The translations under genes were made by a program, and so were the position numbers. Below are positions 12,301-24,719 of a stretch of 64,000 bases of DNA, piece after piece. Each line of letters starts with the position of its first letter. Positions within the stretch are counted from its first letter, which is position 1. The DNA is taken from positions 62,001-126,000 of the forward strand of contig JAIVFJ010000176.1 of assembly GCA_025765615.1 (NCBI GenBank), given 5' to 3'. Under the pieces are notes generated by a model. The model was not told the origin of the DNA, ran no database searches, and saw only the letters and a program-made list of their open reading frames with translations. Origin of the DNA: Zopfochytrium polystomum (taxonomy: Eukaryota > Chytridiomycota > Chytridiomycetes > Chytridiales > Chytridiaceae).

Positions 12301-14090
12301 TCACCGTCCCCGTGTCAACCATCTCCTGGTCGTCCCCGCACGCCGCCGCTGTCGCCGCCGTCGCCGCCCTCCTGACCGCCCTCATCCTCGCCACGTTTGT
12401 TATCATCATCGTCAAGGCAAACCACGCCATTGTGAAAGCAATGAGCCCTGCGTTTGTGGCGGTCATACTTGTCGGAATGCTCGCCCTCGAGCTGTCGGCC
12501 CTGGGTTGGATCGGCGAGTTCACAGCGTGGAAGTGCCACGTCGAGACTTTTGTCTTGCCTATTGCGTTTTCGCTCCTCATGGGCGCTCTCTTTATTAAAA
12601 ACTACCGGCTGTACAAGTTGAGTTTCGCTGTAAATGTTCAGAACGGGCGGGGTTGGAATATCCGAGCTTTTTGGAACTTTGAAGCTGATCCAGTTCTTGA
12701 CATTTTCCCACATCGCTTCGCTCCCGCCGCACAGGATCTTTAACAATCCGTACTTAATGAAGTCGGGCCTGTCAAACTTGGAGCTGGGTCTTTCAGTGAT
12801 AGCCGTCGTCGCGCCAAACCTGGTAAGTGGGTTTTTCGCCATGCATTCTGGCGTATTTCCCCCTACTGTCTCTGAGAGCGCATTTCCAACCGCTCGTCTT
12901 GACCACATGTTTACCTCCATTCAACGCAATGTGTCAAAGATCGTCGCGATTGTGTGGACGATCATCTCGCCCAAACAACCAAAGCTCACTTTCGTCAGCC
13001 TCAGCTCCGGCCAACAGTCGTCCTACTACCTCTGCGCGTCCGACTCGCCCAAGACCGACATCATCTTCCTCGCAGTCTTCTACGCCTACAATATCGCCCT
13101 CGTCGCCGCGACCGTCTGGATCGCCGTCGTCACCCGCAACGTCAAGGCCCAGCTCAGCGAGTCCGTGTACATCGGCTACTCGCTCTACAACGCCGTCGCT
13201 ACATGCATCATCCTCATCCCGCTCCTCTTTGTCGGCATCATCACAGACTTTATGGTGCTGTTCTGGTTCAGGGCCGTCATACTGCTGTACCCCGTCGCGT
13301 TCGGCTTTGGGATGCTCTTTGGCAAGAGGGTCCTGTATGACACGTGGCTGTCGGAGGATCAGTTGAACGCCGCGAAATCGTCAAAGACTCCGTCTATTCT
13401 GGGCTCGGCCCTGCGATCTGCGTCCGCTGTCAAAGAGGTAATTCGGGCTTAGTGCTTTTCATTCATAATTATCTGCTCACCTCATCTGCACCGCACCGTT
13501 CGATTTGCTTCTTTAAAAAAAGTCCCTGACTCAAAGCACCCTCACGTGCACCGTCAGCATTCTCTACCAGACTGGCGTTATGGCATCTTGGAAAAGGAGG
13601 ACTGCCACCTACCAAGTCGACACGGGGATGCTCGCGCTCATTGAAGAACCGGCAAGTTCGAATGCTCCTACTATGAAACACCGCACCCTAACTCCAGATT
13701 ACTTGCACCACAACGTGACCGACCCACCCTCGAACAAAAACTACAACCCCATTCCCCATCCAACGCTCGCCACCCAATACCCACGCTCTTTTCAAAAAAA
13801 AAAAAAAAAAAAACCCCCCGACAAACCATAACCAGAACCAAGCCACCGGCCAGTTCATCAACATGCTCCACTTTGCCCTCGTCCGCGAATCCAACGACCC
13901 CGCCGTCGGCCACTTCTCCCTCGCCTTTGCCCAGCTCAAAACCCCGCTCGCATCCGCCTCCCGCACCGCCGCCGGGGCGCCCCCATTGCCCCCGAACGCC
14001 CCGGAGAAGCTCGTCATCGACTTTGAGTCCGCGGCCGCGTTCGAGGCTTGGGCGAAGCACCTGAGGACCGGCGGCGCGCCGAAGCCTTAG
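9321..14090 (+). CDS. Class C-type GPCR with two periplasmic-binding-protein modules
   Basis: Eight exons in consistent phase: 9321-9692, 10183-10439, 10512-11833, 11998-12616, 12735-12822, 12940-13437, 13523-13651 and 13836-14090, giving about 1,179 residues. The N-terminus has a hydrophobic segment (signal-anchor or signal peptide). About 700 extracellular residues follow and contain two type 1 periplasmic-binding-like modules: the first around residues 95-380 (motifs NLISGAKQAA, GTIITDF, MIVCVNP), the second around 400-740 (GFWANLRSGYYWSG, QNTDAAAQAQFI). Many N-X-S/T sites fit an extracellular location. Seven hydrophobic helices lie at about residues 765-1015, with the class C pattern NYRLYKIFNN after TM3. 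The cytoplasmic tail (to 14090) contains a segment (GMLALIEEP ... FESAAAFEAWAKHL) that resembles the end of a PH-like domain. The seventh intron is a GC-AG intron (donor GCAAGT at 13652). The role is probably nutrient or small-molecule sensing through a G protein; the ligand is unknown. The 11998 acceptor is the least certain junction. Confidence 0.85.
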
Positions 14091-14394
14091 GAGGGGAGCG
14101 AAGGATTGCAACGGCGGCACTGGCGAGATGCGTCTCCCACCGCCCCACCTTGTTGTTTTTTCAACAAACACTTCTCTATCCTTAGGCTGTGTTCCGTTTT
14201 TTTTCTTTTGATTCTCCGCGCGTGCTTTTTTCTTCGGTCATCTCACGTTGTGCCATCCCCACCGACTCGTACGCATCCTCTTTCTTGCTTGCCACAACTG
14301 TAAAGCAAATACATGGCAGATCGATTTAGAAGAAGGCATAGTCGGTGGGTGGGAAGCGACCGGTGGGCGGGCTGGCGTGAGCCCGATATAGAGT

Positions 14395-14940
14395 GTCGGA
14401 CGTGGACCGCTCCAGCATGCCCACGAAGCCTACCTTGCTGTTAAACATTCGCCTGCATCTGCCCTCACCGCCCGCTCTCCCTCCGATCCCTCACATCCCA
14501 CCGCTCACTCCTATGCTCCCTTTTGGCTTGACCTTCCTGAATTTTCCCTCACTGAAGATGCACCACTCAACTTCCTTACCCTCCTTCTAGGCATCATCCT
14601 TCAGTCCTTTACGATATCCTCTACAATCGGGAAACCTTCCCTGCCGACGATGTTGTTACTGCCCTCTTACGTATCTTTCACAACTTTCTCCTTGACGTCC
14701 ATCAGCTCAAATGGCGCCATTGTTGAATGAGACCATCGACTGGGAACGCAACCGCAGCGTTACACCCTCTGACAAGCGCAGCCACCACCACGACGTTCCC
14801 TCGCTCCACCCTCTCTACCTGGCAGCCCCACTACACCTCCTCCACCTTCCCTAACTGCAAGTCCTGCTCAACCTGCTCCGCGTCCACTTTTCTTATCCCT
14901 TCTCTCTTTGTTGTTCTCCTGTTGTTCTCTTGTTGTTGAC
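14395..14940 (+). pseudogene. Degraded coding relic, possibly from a retroelement
   Basis: One frame reads a plausible protein (APFWLDLPEFSLTEDAPLNF, about 14505-14590) and is continued after a frame change by another (PSVLYDILYNRETFPADDVV, about 14595-14725) ending near LKWRHC. Several stops and shifts follow. The texture is that of a decayed coding sequence, perhaps the C-terminal part of a non-LTR retrotransposon, but no diagnostic motif is present. Confidence 0.3.
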
Positions 14941-15177
14941 AGTTGTCTTGTTGTTTATTTCCTTCCCGGCGTTTTAGCAGCTTGGGTGGCCTGTATGTGG
15001 CAACGTACTTGGTTCTGTCACGGCTCTTTGGAAAGCCCTTTGTTATGGTATTCACGGAGCTACTGGCGAAGGGATCTTTAATTGCATTTCCGACATTTTT
15101 TGTTTTCTCCTTATTCCCAAAATAGGTTTCTACTTATTTGAAAGCCCCAACAAATGACCAAAATGATCCTCTTCTCC

Positions 15178-15335
<158 letters not shown>

Positions 15336-15879
15336 GCTCGCAATTTGCCCTTGGCGCACAATTTGGGCCCATCACATCTTTTTTTCACTCAAAACGTTCC
15401 CGCAGGAACGGCCGATTTCTATGATGTGCTATTGCATCTGCCAAGCACAGAGCACAGGACACAAGCGCTGCTTGCAGCAGCCTCCCACTGCCTCATAGGC
15501 TTGTGAAGGGTCACATTTGCACCGCCTGCATTTGGGGCAAAATGTACTTTTTATGAAACTCGCTGGTGGTTGGGGCCTCCTGCCCCCCTCGTGGCCAGTT
15601 AACTGTCACTTTCAATTAAATCTGCATAAAAAGGGAATTCTTGTCTCCCAACACGCAAGCTCACATTTTCCGGTTAACAGCATGGCAACGGGGAAACAAC
15701 ATGGAGGTCCACGGTGGCAGAAACTAAAAAAGGGTTTCGTCCCAATGGTGGGATGATGGGCCGCCCGAACCATAACAAACGCCCGAAACTGAAGCCGGAA
15801 CGGCCGGAAAACTCGAATAAAGGACAAATTGCTTGAAAGTCGCCACCATATTCAGTGTACCCTCACAGAAAGACTTTGG
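15336..15879. other. Intergenic, nothing recognised
   Basis: Between the CT tract and the end of the minus-strand GTPase gene only short unsupported open frames are seen. Confidence 0.4.
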
Positions 15880-18800
15880 CTACTTTCCGCTCTTGGCTTT
15901 CGCGTCGCCGCCCTCGCGAAGGTCTCTCGCGCGCATCTCCAACGCTTCTTTCAATCCCTCGAGGTCCGTAAGCCCAACGTTCTTGGTTCCTCCGGCCTGC
16001 TTGCCCGCCTTCCACCCGTGCTTGGCCAAGATCCCCTTCGTCACATCGTCCATCAGACGCGCCTCCTCCATCTCTTCCAGCAGCACCGGCAGCTGCGCTG
16101 CAGCCTTGGCCCGCGCCACGGCTCCCGCCGCAGAGGCCGCCGCCGTCGCCGCCGCCACCTGCACCCCGCCCGCCGCAGCAGTCGCCGTCCCCTCTCCGGT
16201 TGCGGCCGCCGGGCCCCCCCCCCACCGTTGCTCTCTCCGCAACCTTCACCACCTCGTCCAGCCGCACCGCCGCCGAGCACCGCGCCCCCGGCTCGTCCGA
16301 TAGCCGAATACCCTGCGTAACCAGCAACCGCTGGAATCCCGCCGCCGCGTCGTTTCCCACCCGGCGGTCGAGAAAGTTGAAGATGTGCTGCACAATGTCT
16401 TTCGGCCGGTCAAGGTCCCACCCCGCACCCTGCGTCACCGGAGTGCCGAACGCAGTGAAGATCACGTCGTCGGCGGGAATCTTGGCCTGAGGTATAGCAA
16501 CGTGGGAAGGAGGGAGGGCGCGAAGGGATGGAGTGGCGATGTCGTTGTCTGGGTAAGCAAGACTGACAGGAAGTGAGAGGGACAGTGAAGCGAGTATGTG
16601 TGTGTGTTGTGTTGTACATGTGTATGCGTGTGCGTGCGTCCCCAAAAGCAACCCTCGCTTACCAAGCGCTCGTGCGTCTTGCAATCATTCACGTGCGTTT
16701 CCAACAGCTCCGCCCTCGTGCGCTTGTTTATATCGTCATACCCCTGATCCTGCCGCGAGTACACCAACAAAATACTCAACGCCGTCGTGTTCTTCAGCAC
16801 CGCCTCGGTCATCCGAAAGTCGCCCTCTCGCGCTGTGTCCATTTCTCCCTCCTGCCGCACCGTCGACGGCAAAAACATGAGCTGCAAGTCCGCCGCCTGT
16901 TGCATCTGCGACACCACGCCGCGCACTTCGGCTGCCTTCTCGTTGATGCCGGGAGTGTCGACGATCAAGAGCGTCGTCAATCGATCCAGCAGGCCCGTCC
17001 GACCAACAAACAACCTGAGAGGAATTCGATAGGGAGGTTCGCGGTGAGGGAAAATGTGAAGCAACGAAGTTGTATTCGTTAGGAGGGAGAACGAAAGGTT
17101 TCTTCAGGAGGCCGCTGTTCGTATTTGCTTGAGATTCCTGCTCACCTCTGAGTCGCGCCGGCAGTATTTATCCCAACAGGGGCTTTCACCTGTGCGTTCA
17201 TAACGGTGTAACCACTCCAGAAAAGAAAGATATAGCCTTACCCTTTGGTCGATAGGTAAATTCATAAGCTCCAAAAATGCGCGCGTTTTACCTGCATTTT
17301 TCACCCTGAGGATTTGATCGATTTTAGGAATCGATTATTTGTCGGGACTCCCTTGCATAATCGTTGACTCACCCTGACGTCAAAAGGACGATGCAGTTGT
17401 TGCAGGCGTTCCGCAGTTCTATGATTGGTATTATGCACTTGTCCCTTTCTTTCGTGAACTGCTCCCGCTCCTTAAAGGAATAAAACAGAAAAAAGTAAGT
17501 GAAAGCGAAAACGAAGTGGTGAAACAGTTTGTGTTTACCTTTGCATTAAGCTTATTCCATTCGGCCTCCGAGTACTTTCCTTTGCTGACGAATTCCACCT
17601 CCAAATCCTGGATGGCTCTAAACGAATTACAAACGACTTCTTCGGTTCCTGACAGTTTGAGGTGATCCTTCATTAATTGGTTGTAATCCTCTGTCGCCTT
17701 TATGAAGTAATCTGTTTTTGGTAACAGCGGGAAGGTGGGGTATGATTATTAATAGACGAAGTTCAGGCGAACGATTCTCTGGTGTGTAGCAAACGGCCGA
17801 GCGAGAAACGAGAGCGCGATTTTCGGCTGCAGCCGATCCCACCAACGGAGAAAGAGAATTACCGATGATTTTTCGGCCAGACTCTGTCAAGCTCAACGCC
17901 ACGATTGCAGCGGCGACAGCCGCCCCGCTCGCGGCAATCACAAAGAAGGGGCCGGCTATTAACAAGCCGATGCCAAAAGTTGCACTGCCAGCGCCGGCTG
18001 CGCCGGCTGCCCGAACCGCCACATGTTTCACGACAGTCAAGGTTGGTGGATTTACCCGGTCCTCAAAGGGCTTAAGAAGAGCTTTTCCGGTCCTTATTTG
18101 CAGTGGCTCCAGCTTTTTGATCGTTTGGATTGAGGCCAAGTCAGGCTCATCGCGCTGCTTTCGCAGTAGCCCATCGTTGATGGCGTTGTCGAACTCCTCG
18201 CAGAGCGAAGCGTCGGCATGGCTCACTATTGTGAGGAATTTCCTGCAGGATGTGATGGGCTAACCATGTCAGAACGCTTGTTCGCCTCCGCCCGAAAAGC
18301 CACGCTACCCGACCTCAAACTGGTCGTCAGTTGAAACCTGGCTGAATACTGGCTAACAAGGTCTTTCAACAAGTAGCCGGATCCAGTCAAGCCCGATCCC
18401 ACAATTTCTGCCACCGATTTGTAGTACGCCTTTGCGATCAGGTCCGGCAAGGCAAGATTGGCCGATACTTTGGGACTCGTATTCATAATTTTGATTGGCA
18501 CCTTGTCCGTGACCTTTGGTTGAACTTCACCATCGCGACCTGTTTGCCCGGTCCTGTCCTTGATGCTCTGATATTCCAGCGTTAAGGTGGGTGGCTTCTC
18601 GATGTTCCACGCTGCGCCGACGACCTTCGCTTCTGCGGTCATGTAAATGTTGGTGTTCTCCATATCGTCCCTGCAAGTATGTTCAGACGCAGTGAGTAAA
18701 GCGTAAGTTAAACAAACTGGCCGCTGATATACCAACCTATCTACTATCGACTGAACCGCAAAACTGCTTTGGACAATCTGTCCACCTTCCCCTCGCGGGT

Positions 18801-21800
18801 TGATAGATAAGGTATTCAGATCCACGGAGAGCAAATTTTCTCCGATCACTCGCAAGAAGTACTCCTGATCGCCTGATTTTGCTTCGGCGTTCATAGGCAC
18901 GTACAGGAAGACATTCGAAATGAATGGTTGTGGGCAGAACCGAAAGTCAAGCTCCAGCTTCTGCTGTTCGGAAACGGAGGTTCGGTCGGCGCTAAGATTG
19001 GAATGCGTGTCATTCGTCTCCACGAGATACTGGGCAGAGCGGAGATTTTGAGTGGGGGGATTCCGGTCACCAAGAAGGTTCACGCCATCGAATGAGACTG
19101 GACTGCCATGGGATGGTAAGACAGTTAGGCAGAACTAATAACAGCGAGAAGACTACCAGGGACTCACGTAACAACGAGATCACGCAGCTCTACGATGCAG
19201 TTTCCCAGTAGGTCATCTTTCAGCCAGTTTCGAGATTTCATTCTAAGCTCGTTCTCCAACAGAGTTTTAACCCTTTTGAAGGTCTTTTCCATCGCGTCAA
19301 GATCCCCTTTCGACGTTTCGAAGCCACGTAACAGTTCAGAGAGAGGGGACAAGCCCGCTTTCTTACTGTTCAGGCGGATTGTCTCCGCCTCCTGGGCGAT
19401 CCGAAGTATCGGACCAAACGTGTCGGTCCTGTGGAACACGCTGTACATTCTCTTCGCAACTTGGGCGTTCCTGCAGTACTCTCTGAGACCTTCGTCGATT
19501 TGCAACACTCCGTTCAGGTGCACGGGGGAGAAAGCGACTGAATAGAGGTACGTTGGCAAAGTATTTCGCTGCTGGCGGCTCTGCCATCGCTTCACGCACT
19601 CGGCAAGTACGAAGTGAGCAAGCCAGCCCCACACCGACTCGCCGACAATCATGATGCGGACGCTGGGCGAGCGGCAAAAGACAGAAAAGAGGAGCTCGAT
19701 CGGGCAGTCGTCGCGGAATTGAGTGCACTTCTCGGGCTGGCGAAGAAGCTCTTCTGTCAAGGTGCCGTCAAGGGAGACGACGAGCCACTCCACGTCGTAG
19801 GTGCTGTCGTAGACGCTGCCGGCCATCCATCGCATTTCTCGGGTCCGCCCGCCTGTACTTGGAGGCATAAATGTGAACGATACATTTTCTAGCGAAGGAA
19901 ACCTAGTAGTGTGAACAAGTGAGTCTACAAATTGGAGGACAAATTCTAGACGGGTACCTTGCTACGACGTCTTTCGCGATAATCAACTCTCTTTGTTTGC
20001 AAGCCATCACTAACGTCGCCGCCAAGGAAAGCCATGGACCTTTTCTCGAGTTGTTGTCGTAATATTCTTCTTGAGTGCTTATGAAATCTCCTAAAGTTGG
20101 TGGTTGGCTCGGCACGACAGCGCTGTTTCTCGTCTCCGAACGGGTGCTTTCCTTGGTGGATTCTAACATCGCACGTTCCTGCTCCAGCATATCCTCAATT
20201 TCGGTCATGACATTCAAAACATCCCTTCCCGTTCTAAGAATTAGCAATGAAAAACCGTTGTTCGGCCGGGCGCGATAAACTTGGCCGTCCCAGGAGTACA
20301 CATCAAACTTTCGCTTCACATTAGGGAGCTGCGAAAGGAGATTCTCGAATTCTGCAAGGAAGGATTTAATCTCCGGTTTTCGATTTTTGAATAAAAAGTC
20401 CATGAGATGAGACAGCTCTGGGCGCGAATTTGCTGCACTGGGAGCAGTGACAGAGGTGATGTTGGTGTTGGAAATTCCCCCTGAAGCCTGCATGAAAGGG
20501 CACCGTTTTACTACAACTGACTGCGAACGATTAACCTCACCCCAGATGGACCAGGGTATGTCGATGAATTCGTGGACGCAGCCTTGGCTTGGACTGTTCC
20601 TCGAGTGTTTGGAGGCAAATCTAGCAAATGAACTGCCCTGGGCACCGGCCGCTGGGCCCGTTTCCCCTTTCAGCCGGTTTCAATCATTAGAGTGGATGGG
20701 GCAAAAGCGATGATTTACCTTTCCACTCACACCTACACGGTCATGTGGTCCATGGCCACTTAATTCTTTCTAATTTCGATGTCGAACGCTCGTTAGTGAC
20801 TCTTAATTGGAACATAACTCGTCTGACCTTAATGTCCAACACCTGAAAGGACCTCAAAAAGATTACGCCCGGAGGTGGTGAGGACGCCGAGGCCTGAGTC
20901 GGCAACAATGGAGAAATCCAATCGTCGTACAAACCGGCGCACCACGCAAGCATTTTCAAGTCTTCGCTTAGTTGTGTCTTCACGGTGCCTTCGCGCTTGC
21001 TGATCGACCGTTTTATCTCGTCAGCAAACTGAACCACCTCATCTACCTCCTCCTTGCTCTTGCCGATCTTATTCTCGTTCTTGAGCGCGTCGCGCCACCA
21101 CTTGTCGAGCCGCGGTGGACACTGCGAGCTCACCGACCGCCCCAAGATTTTGAGAATCGCCGCGACCGTCTCTCCATAGGACATGAGGTACGCCGAGAGA
21201 TTGTCCAGGATATGCGAAAGCAGCGTCGCCTCGCGGGCCCGCGCCGCTCCGCCGACTATGATCATCTCGCCTCCGCGCTCCACCACCTGCGTCTCTGCTG
21301 CCACCACCTGCTGCGGAGCCGCGAGGATCAGCTCCCCGCCCGCCTTCATAATGTTGGCGAGGTACTTGCAGAGGAGCGACCAGTGGAGCAGCAGCAAATG
21401 GTGGCTCGCAAAGGACGCCAGGACGGCTGACGCTCGGACTGGCCCGGTGCCAACGTCCACCGTCCCGGTCAGGTGCTCCGTCGTGAGCGCCGCGTCCGAC
21501 AAAATTAAGTCCTCCAGGGTGGTCTTCCTTGAATTGGTGCGCCATTTGGCTAGTGTGGCTTCCGCCTGACCAAAATAGTCTCTGTCGACGGCTAGCAGGA
21601 CCTTGTAGCATTCGCTTTTTTCCGAACGAATGTTTTCGTTTGTGCAACCGAGAATAACGAACATCATTAGCTGGCTGGTTTGGAGAGGGAAGCGAAAATG
21701 GGAGGGGGGGCATGATAGAACTTTTCGATAAGGGTCTTACGGTGCTTGATCTGGACGCGGCAAGCCACCGCCAACGATTTCGGCCATCTGCACTTCAAGT

Positions 21801-22918
21801 TGTTTTCCAACCAACGAAGCCATCGGTGCAGACTTTAGCGATCGCAGATTCATCCCGAGGCGCTTGACGATGTACGCGTACGAGCCAGAAGGGGAGGCAA
21901 CGACGGCCCTTTGGTCATAGGAAAATTTTTCTTCTCGGTAGCAACGAAAGACGTCGTTTAGAAAGTAATGCGCGGTTCCTGCGAGGTTGACGAGTTTCTT
22001 TTCCAAATCAGAGAGTTTGTGGGAGATGCTCTTATCAGCCAATTCACAAAGAATGCTGTTATGAAGATTAATGATTGTTTTTTGACAACTGGACACGAAA
22101 AGGAAGACTTAAGCCTTTTGTAATACAATGCAGGCGGAAGCTCCATGACCCACGTGTGAAGTGCGATCAGTCGACCTCTCGGGAAGCAATCTTGAAGTGT
22201 GTAGAGGAGAGAAATAAATTTCGCTCGCTGCAGGAGAACAACGGCAGTACTGGTTGCCGCCGGTTTGATTCGATTGAGTTAGAAACGGCAGAACAATCAC
22301 TGGAGACGACCTCTTCCATACCTTTCGTCCCATGGAGGATTGTTCCCTTTCCCCAAAAAACGCGTAACAAACAATACCAGCTCCCCGAAGATCGCCAACC
22401 CGATCGTGTCCTTTGTTGTTCGAACCGCAATCGGAATCCAGCTACTGGGAGATTCCTATTGAGGATTGGCCCATCCAAAACTAAGAAGCTAAGATCCGAA
22501 AAAAAGACGAAAAGGGAAGACTCTGACCTTTAAAGTCCTTATCAAAGTCAAGGCGTATTCCTCGTAGCTGGGGGAAAACTGTGGCCAGAAACGTGGCCCA
22601 CAGGAAGGATCGAAGTGAGTTGACTTGCGAATGCAACGATAATGCTTCGCCATTTGCTGGCGGCCAGTGGCGTGCGATTCACTCTTTCTGCACTCCTCGC
22701 CATACCGATGCCCGATAGTACGGATCGGATTCTCTCCCAGAGGTATCGAAGAGGGCATTGACGAGTTCGGTCGGGTCTGCACATTTGAAGTAGTGTTGGC
22801 CGTCCTTGAGGTACTGCTGGGCAAGGTCCACCAAGTCGTCCCACTCAGCGCTCGTGTGCCAGGGCACCAGATAGTTCATTTTTGTCTTGCTCTGGTGCCG
22901 ACCTTCGTCGACATTCAT
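15880..22918 (-). CDS. Large multi-exon protein with a C-terminal P-loop GTPase domain
   Basis: A chain of a dozen or more minus-strand exons reads from a probable ATG at 22918 down to a stop near 15880. Supported exons include 22918-22706, 22656-22528, 22455-22322, 22227-22176, about 22088-21740, 21680-20850, 20490-19960, 19890-19164, 19105-18700, 18670-18290, 18215-17860, 17715-17540, 17470-17375, 17310-17240, 17200-17150, 17015-16660 and 16490-15880. The GTPase core is near the C-terminus: Walker A GVKNAGKT about 17283-17306, a threonine-containing switch I exon (GINTAGATQR), G3 DTPG near 16950, and a candidate G4 (SRQD) near 16750. A Gly/Ala-rich hydrophobic stretch (about 17885-18010) lies just N-terminal to it and may touch membranes. 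The long N-terminal part matches nothing I recognise. Overall it recalls a dynamin-like or AIG1-like GTPase, but that is not established. Near the 3' end the frame changes across a run of ten G (minus strand, about 16217-16226). The joins near 18240 and 22100 are unresolved. Confidence 0.65.
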
Positions 22919-23269
22919 TGGTTCATGCTTATCAGTCTTAATAAGGAAATACTGAATGAATCCTGGATGTAGACAAATTTATTTTCTGCCATGGTGCCAC
23001 CTCCAGTATTCAGTTTTTGGTCCAAAAAAAAAAAAAAAAAAAAAAAAAACCTCAGAAGGTTCCACTTGCTTCCCGTTATTCCACAAAGCTGTTCAAATTC
23101 CAGTTGCTTCTGATAGCTTGTTTTGATGAGATTTGTAGATGCCATTCAGCAAGGAGAAGAAAAAAAAGCCCGTCATCATTTGTTAGTGGTTCAGCCTCAC
23201 TTTATTTTATTTTTTTCCCCTTTTTCTCTTTTCTTTTTACCGTCTTTTGCTACCTTCCCACAACCTCTT

Positions 23270-24134
23270 CCGCATATAAAATGCAGGGAAGACCCACGCT
23301 TTTCCTACCATCCGCTTTTCACCAACAATCAACAGAATGGAAGTCGACCCTCCTGCCAACGCAGTGCCTTTCTCTATTACTATCCACTTGGTGATCAAAA
23401 CCTCCTAACCAAGCATGGCAGCGTAAACCCCCAGGCCTCCTTCACGATAACCGCAACTGGCTTGGATTAGTTCTTTCAAAAGGCCTTCGACATTTTTCAA
23501 CTGCAACTTGGTCTAATTATTGCACAAGCTGGTGGTGTGGAAGGAGCTGAGTTCACCACAACTGCTGCAACTATTGCCAATTGGCCAAACATTTTCGTGA
23601 TTGAAAAATATCCATGAGGAAATCGAAAGTATTCGTTGGCTGGTGGGATAGCAAGTGACACAATTATGGAAGACGAGCTTCGCAAGTGGCCAGAGGTGGA
23701 ACTGACGGTAATGAAGCTTGGGCTCCTGCGCTCAAAGGCAGACTTTACTCTCTTCGAATCTCACGTCCTTCGTCCTGCTATTGCTCGCGATCGGGCCAGA
23801 GCTCCTGCTACTGGAGTCCACGACCAAGTAATCCTGGCCCTCAGAGAGAGGGATGGCCAAGACTATGCTGCTCTCAACTTATACTGGCGTCTCTGGGCGG
23901 TGCACATTCTTAGTCTGCCAGCTGAACGACAACAAGAAGCAGTGGACGAGCCTCAAGAAATAGTACGTTTTTTTTCGTTACGCACCCTAATTCAAACCGC
24001 ACTTTCGTCAAGTTGACTTTCAAACCTGCTGTGGGATCAAAGGTTCCATCTTCCCCATACCCACAATGCCGAAACATATTCTGCATGGAGTACGTTTCGA
24101 ATTCCTGGAGGATTTTGGCAATGAAGTTAGGTAA
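23270..24134 (+). CDS. Hypothetical gene running into a solo LTR
   Basis: A TATA-like sequence (ATATAAAA, about 23273) precedes an ATG at 23338 (starts MEVDPPANAVPF). Further plausible exons are about 23470-23602 (FFQKAFDIFQLQLGLIIAQA), about 23650-23962 (LRKWPEVELTVMKLGLLRSK, ending at a GTACGT donor) and about 24015-24130 (LTFKPAVGSK ... ILAMKL), the last ending at a GTAAGT donor at 24131. The LTR starts immediately behind that donor, so the rest of the gene is missing from view or displaced. No family was recognised. Splice joints are consistent with the consensus but not proven. Confidence 0.45.
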
Positions 24135-24135
24135 G

Positions 24136-24619
24136 TGTTATAAATCACCCTCTGGAAACCTCTGGAACCTTCCTTCATGACCTTGTGGAACCTTCTGGAA
24201 CCTTCTTTGCTTTCCTGACTTGTCTTGTTGTTGTCATTGGTATCATTGGTATCATTGTATTACCAATTGTTCTTTCTGGAACTTTCTTTGAGTCTTGACA
24301 AGGAAGACTCTTGTTACGAATCACCCTCTGGAAACCTCTGGAACCTTCTAGAACATTCCTTCATGGAACCTTGTGGAACCTTCTGGAACCTTCTTTGTTT
24401 TCCTGACTTGTCTTGTTGTCATTGGTATCATTGGTATCATTGTATTACTAATTGCTCTTTCTGGAACTTTCTTTGAGTCTTGACAAGGAAGACTCTCAAA
24501 AGGTATAAAAGGGGGATGGGGGACCTGTCCCATCCCTCAAGTGAATTATTGTTTCCAATACAATCATCACTCCTCTCAGTTCCTTGTCTGCCTTGTCCTG
24601 TCCTGCCCTGTTCCTGACA
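24136..24619 (+). mobile_element. Solo LTR of the chromovirus family, with internal duplication
   Basis: The sequence is closely related to the 353-bp LTRs at 56686 and 61638: it begins TGTTATAAATCACC and ends TTCCTGACA, with the same TATAAAAGG core promoter. It is longer because the first 176 bases (24136-24311) are a truncated LTR copy followed by a second copy that begins again at 24312 with TGTTACGAATCACC. No internal region follows, and the flanking 5-mers do not match, so no target-site duplication is visible. It lies directly after a splice donor of the neighbouring gene. Confidence 0.85.
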
Positions 24620-24719
24620 TGAGAGCGCTGAAGGTGAGGAAGGAGTTGGAGACGAGTGGGCCAAGGTATATCTGAGATGGGGTGAGCGCGAACCCAAAAA
24701 AGGGGAGGATGCGAGGAGG

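Noticed and set aside
24311..24312. Interpreting 24136-24619 as two complete LTRs with a lost interior
   Set aside because: The first copy lacks the TATA and R region; only the second is near full length, so duplication or a nested truncated copy is simpler.
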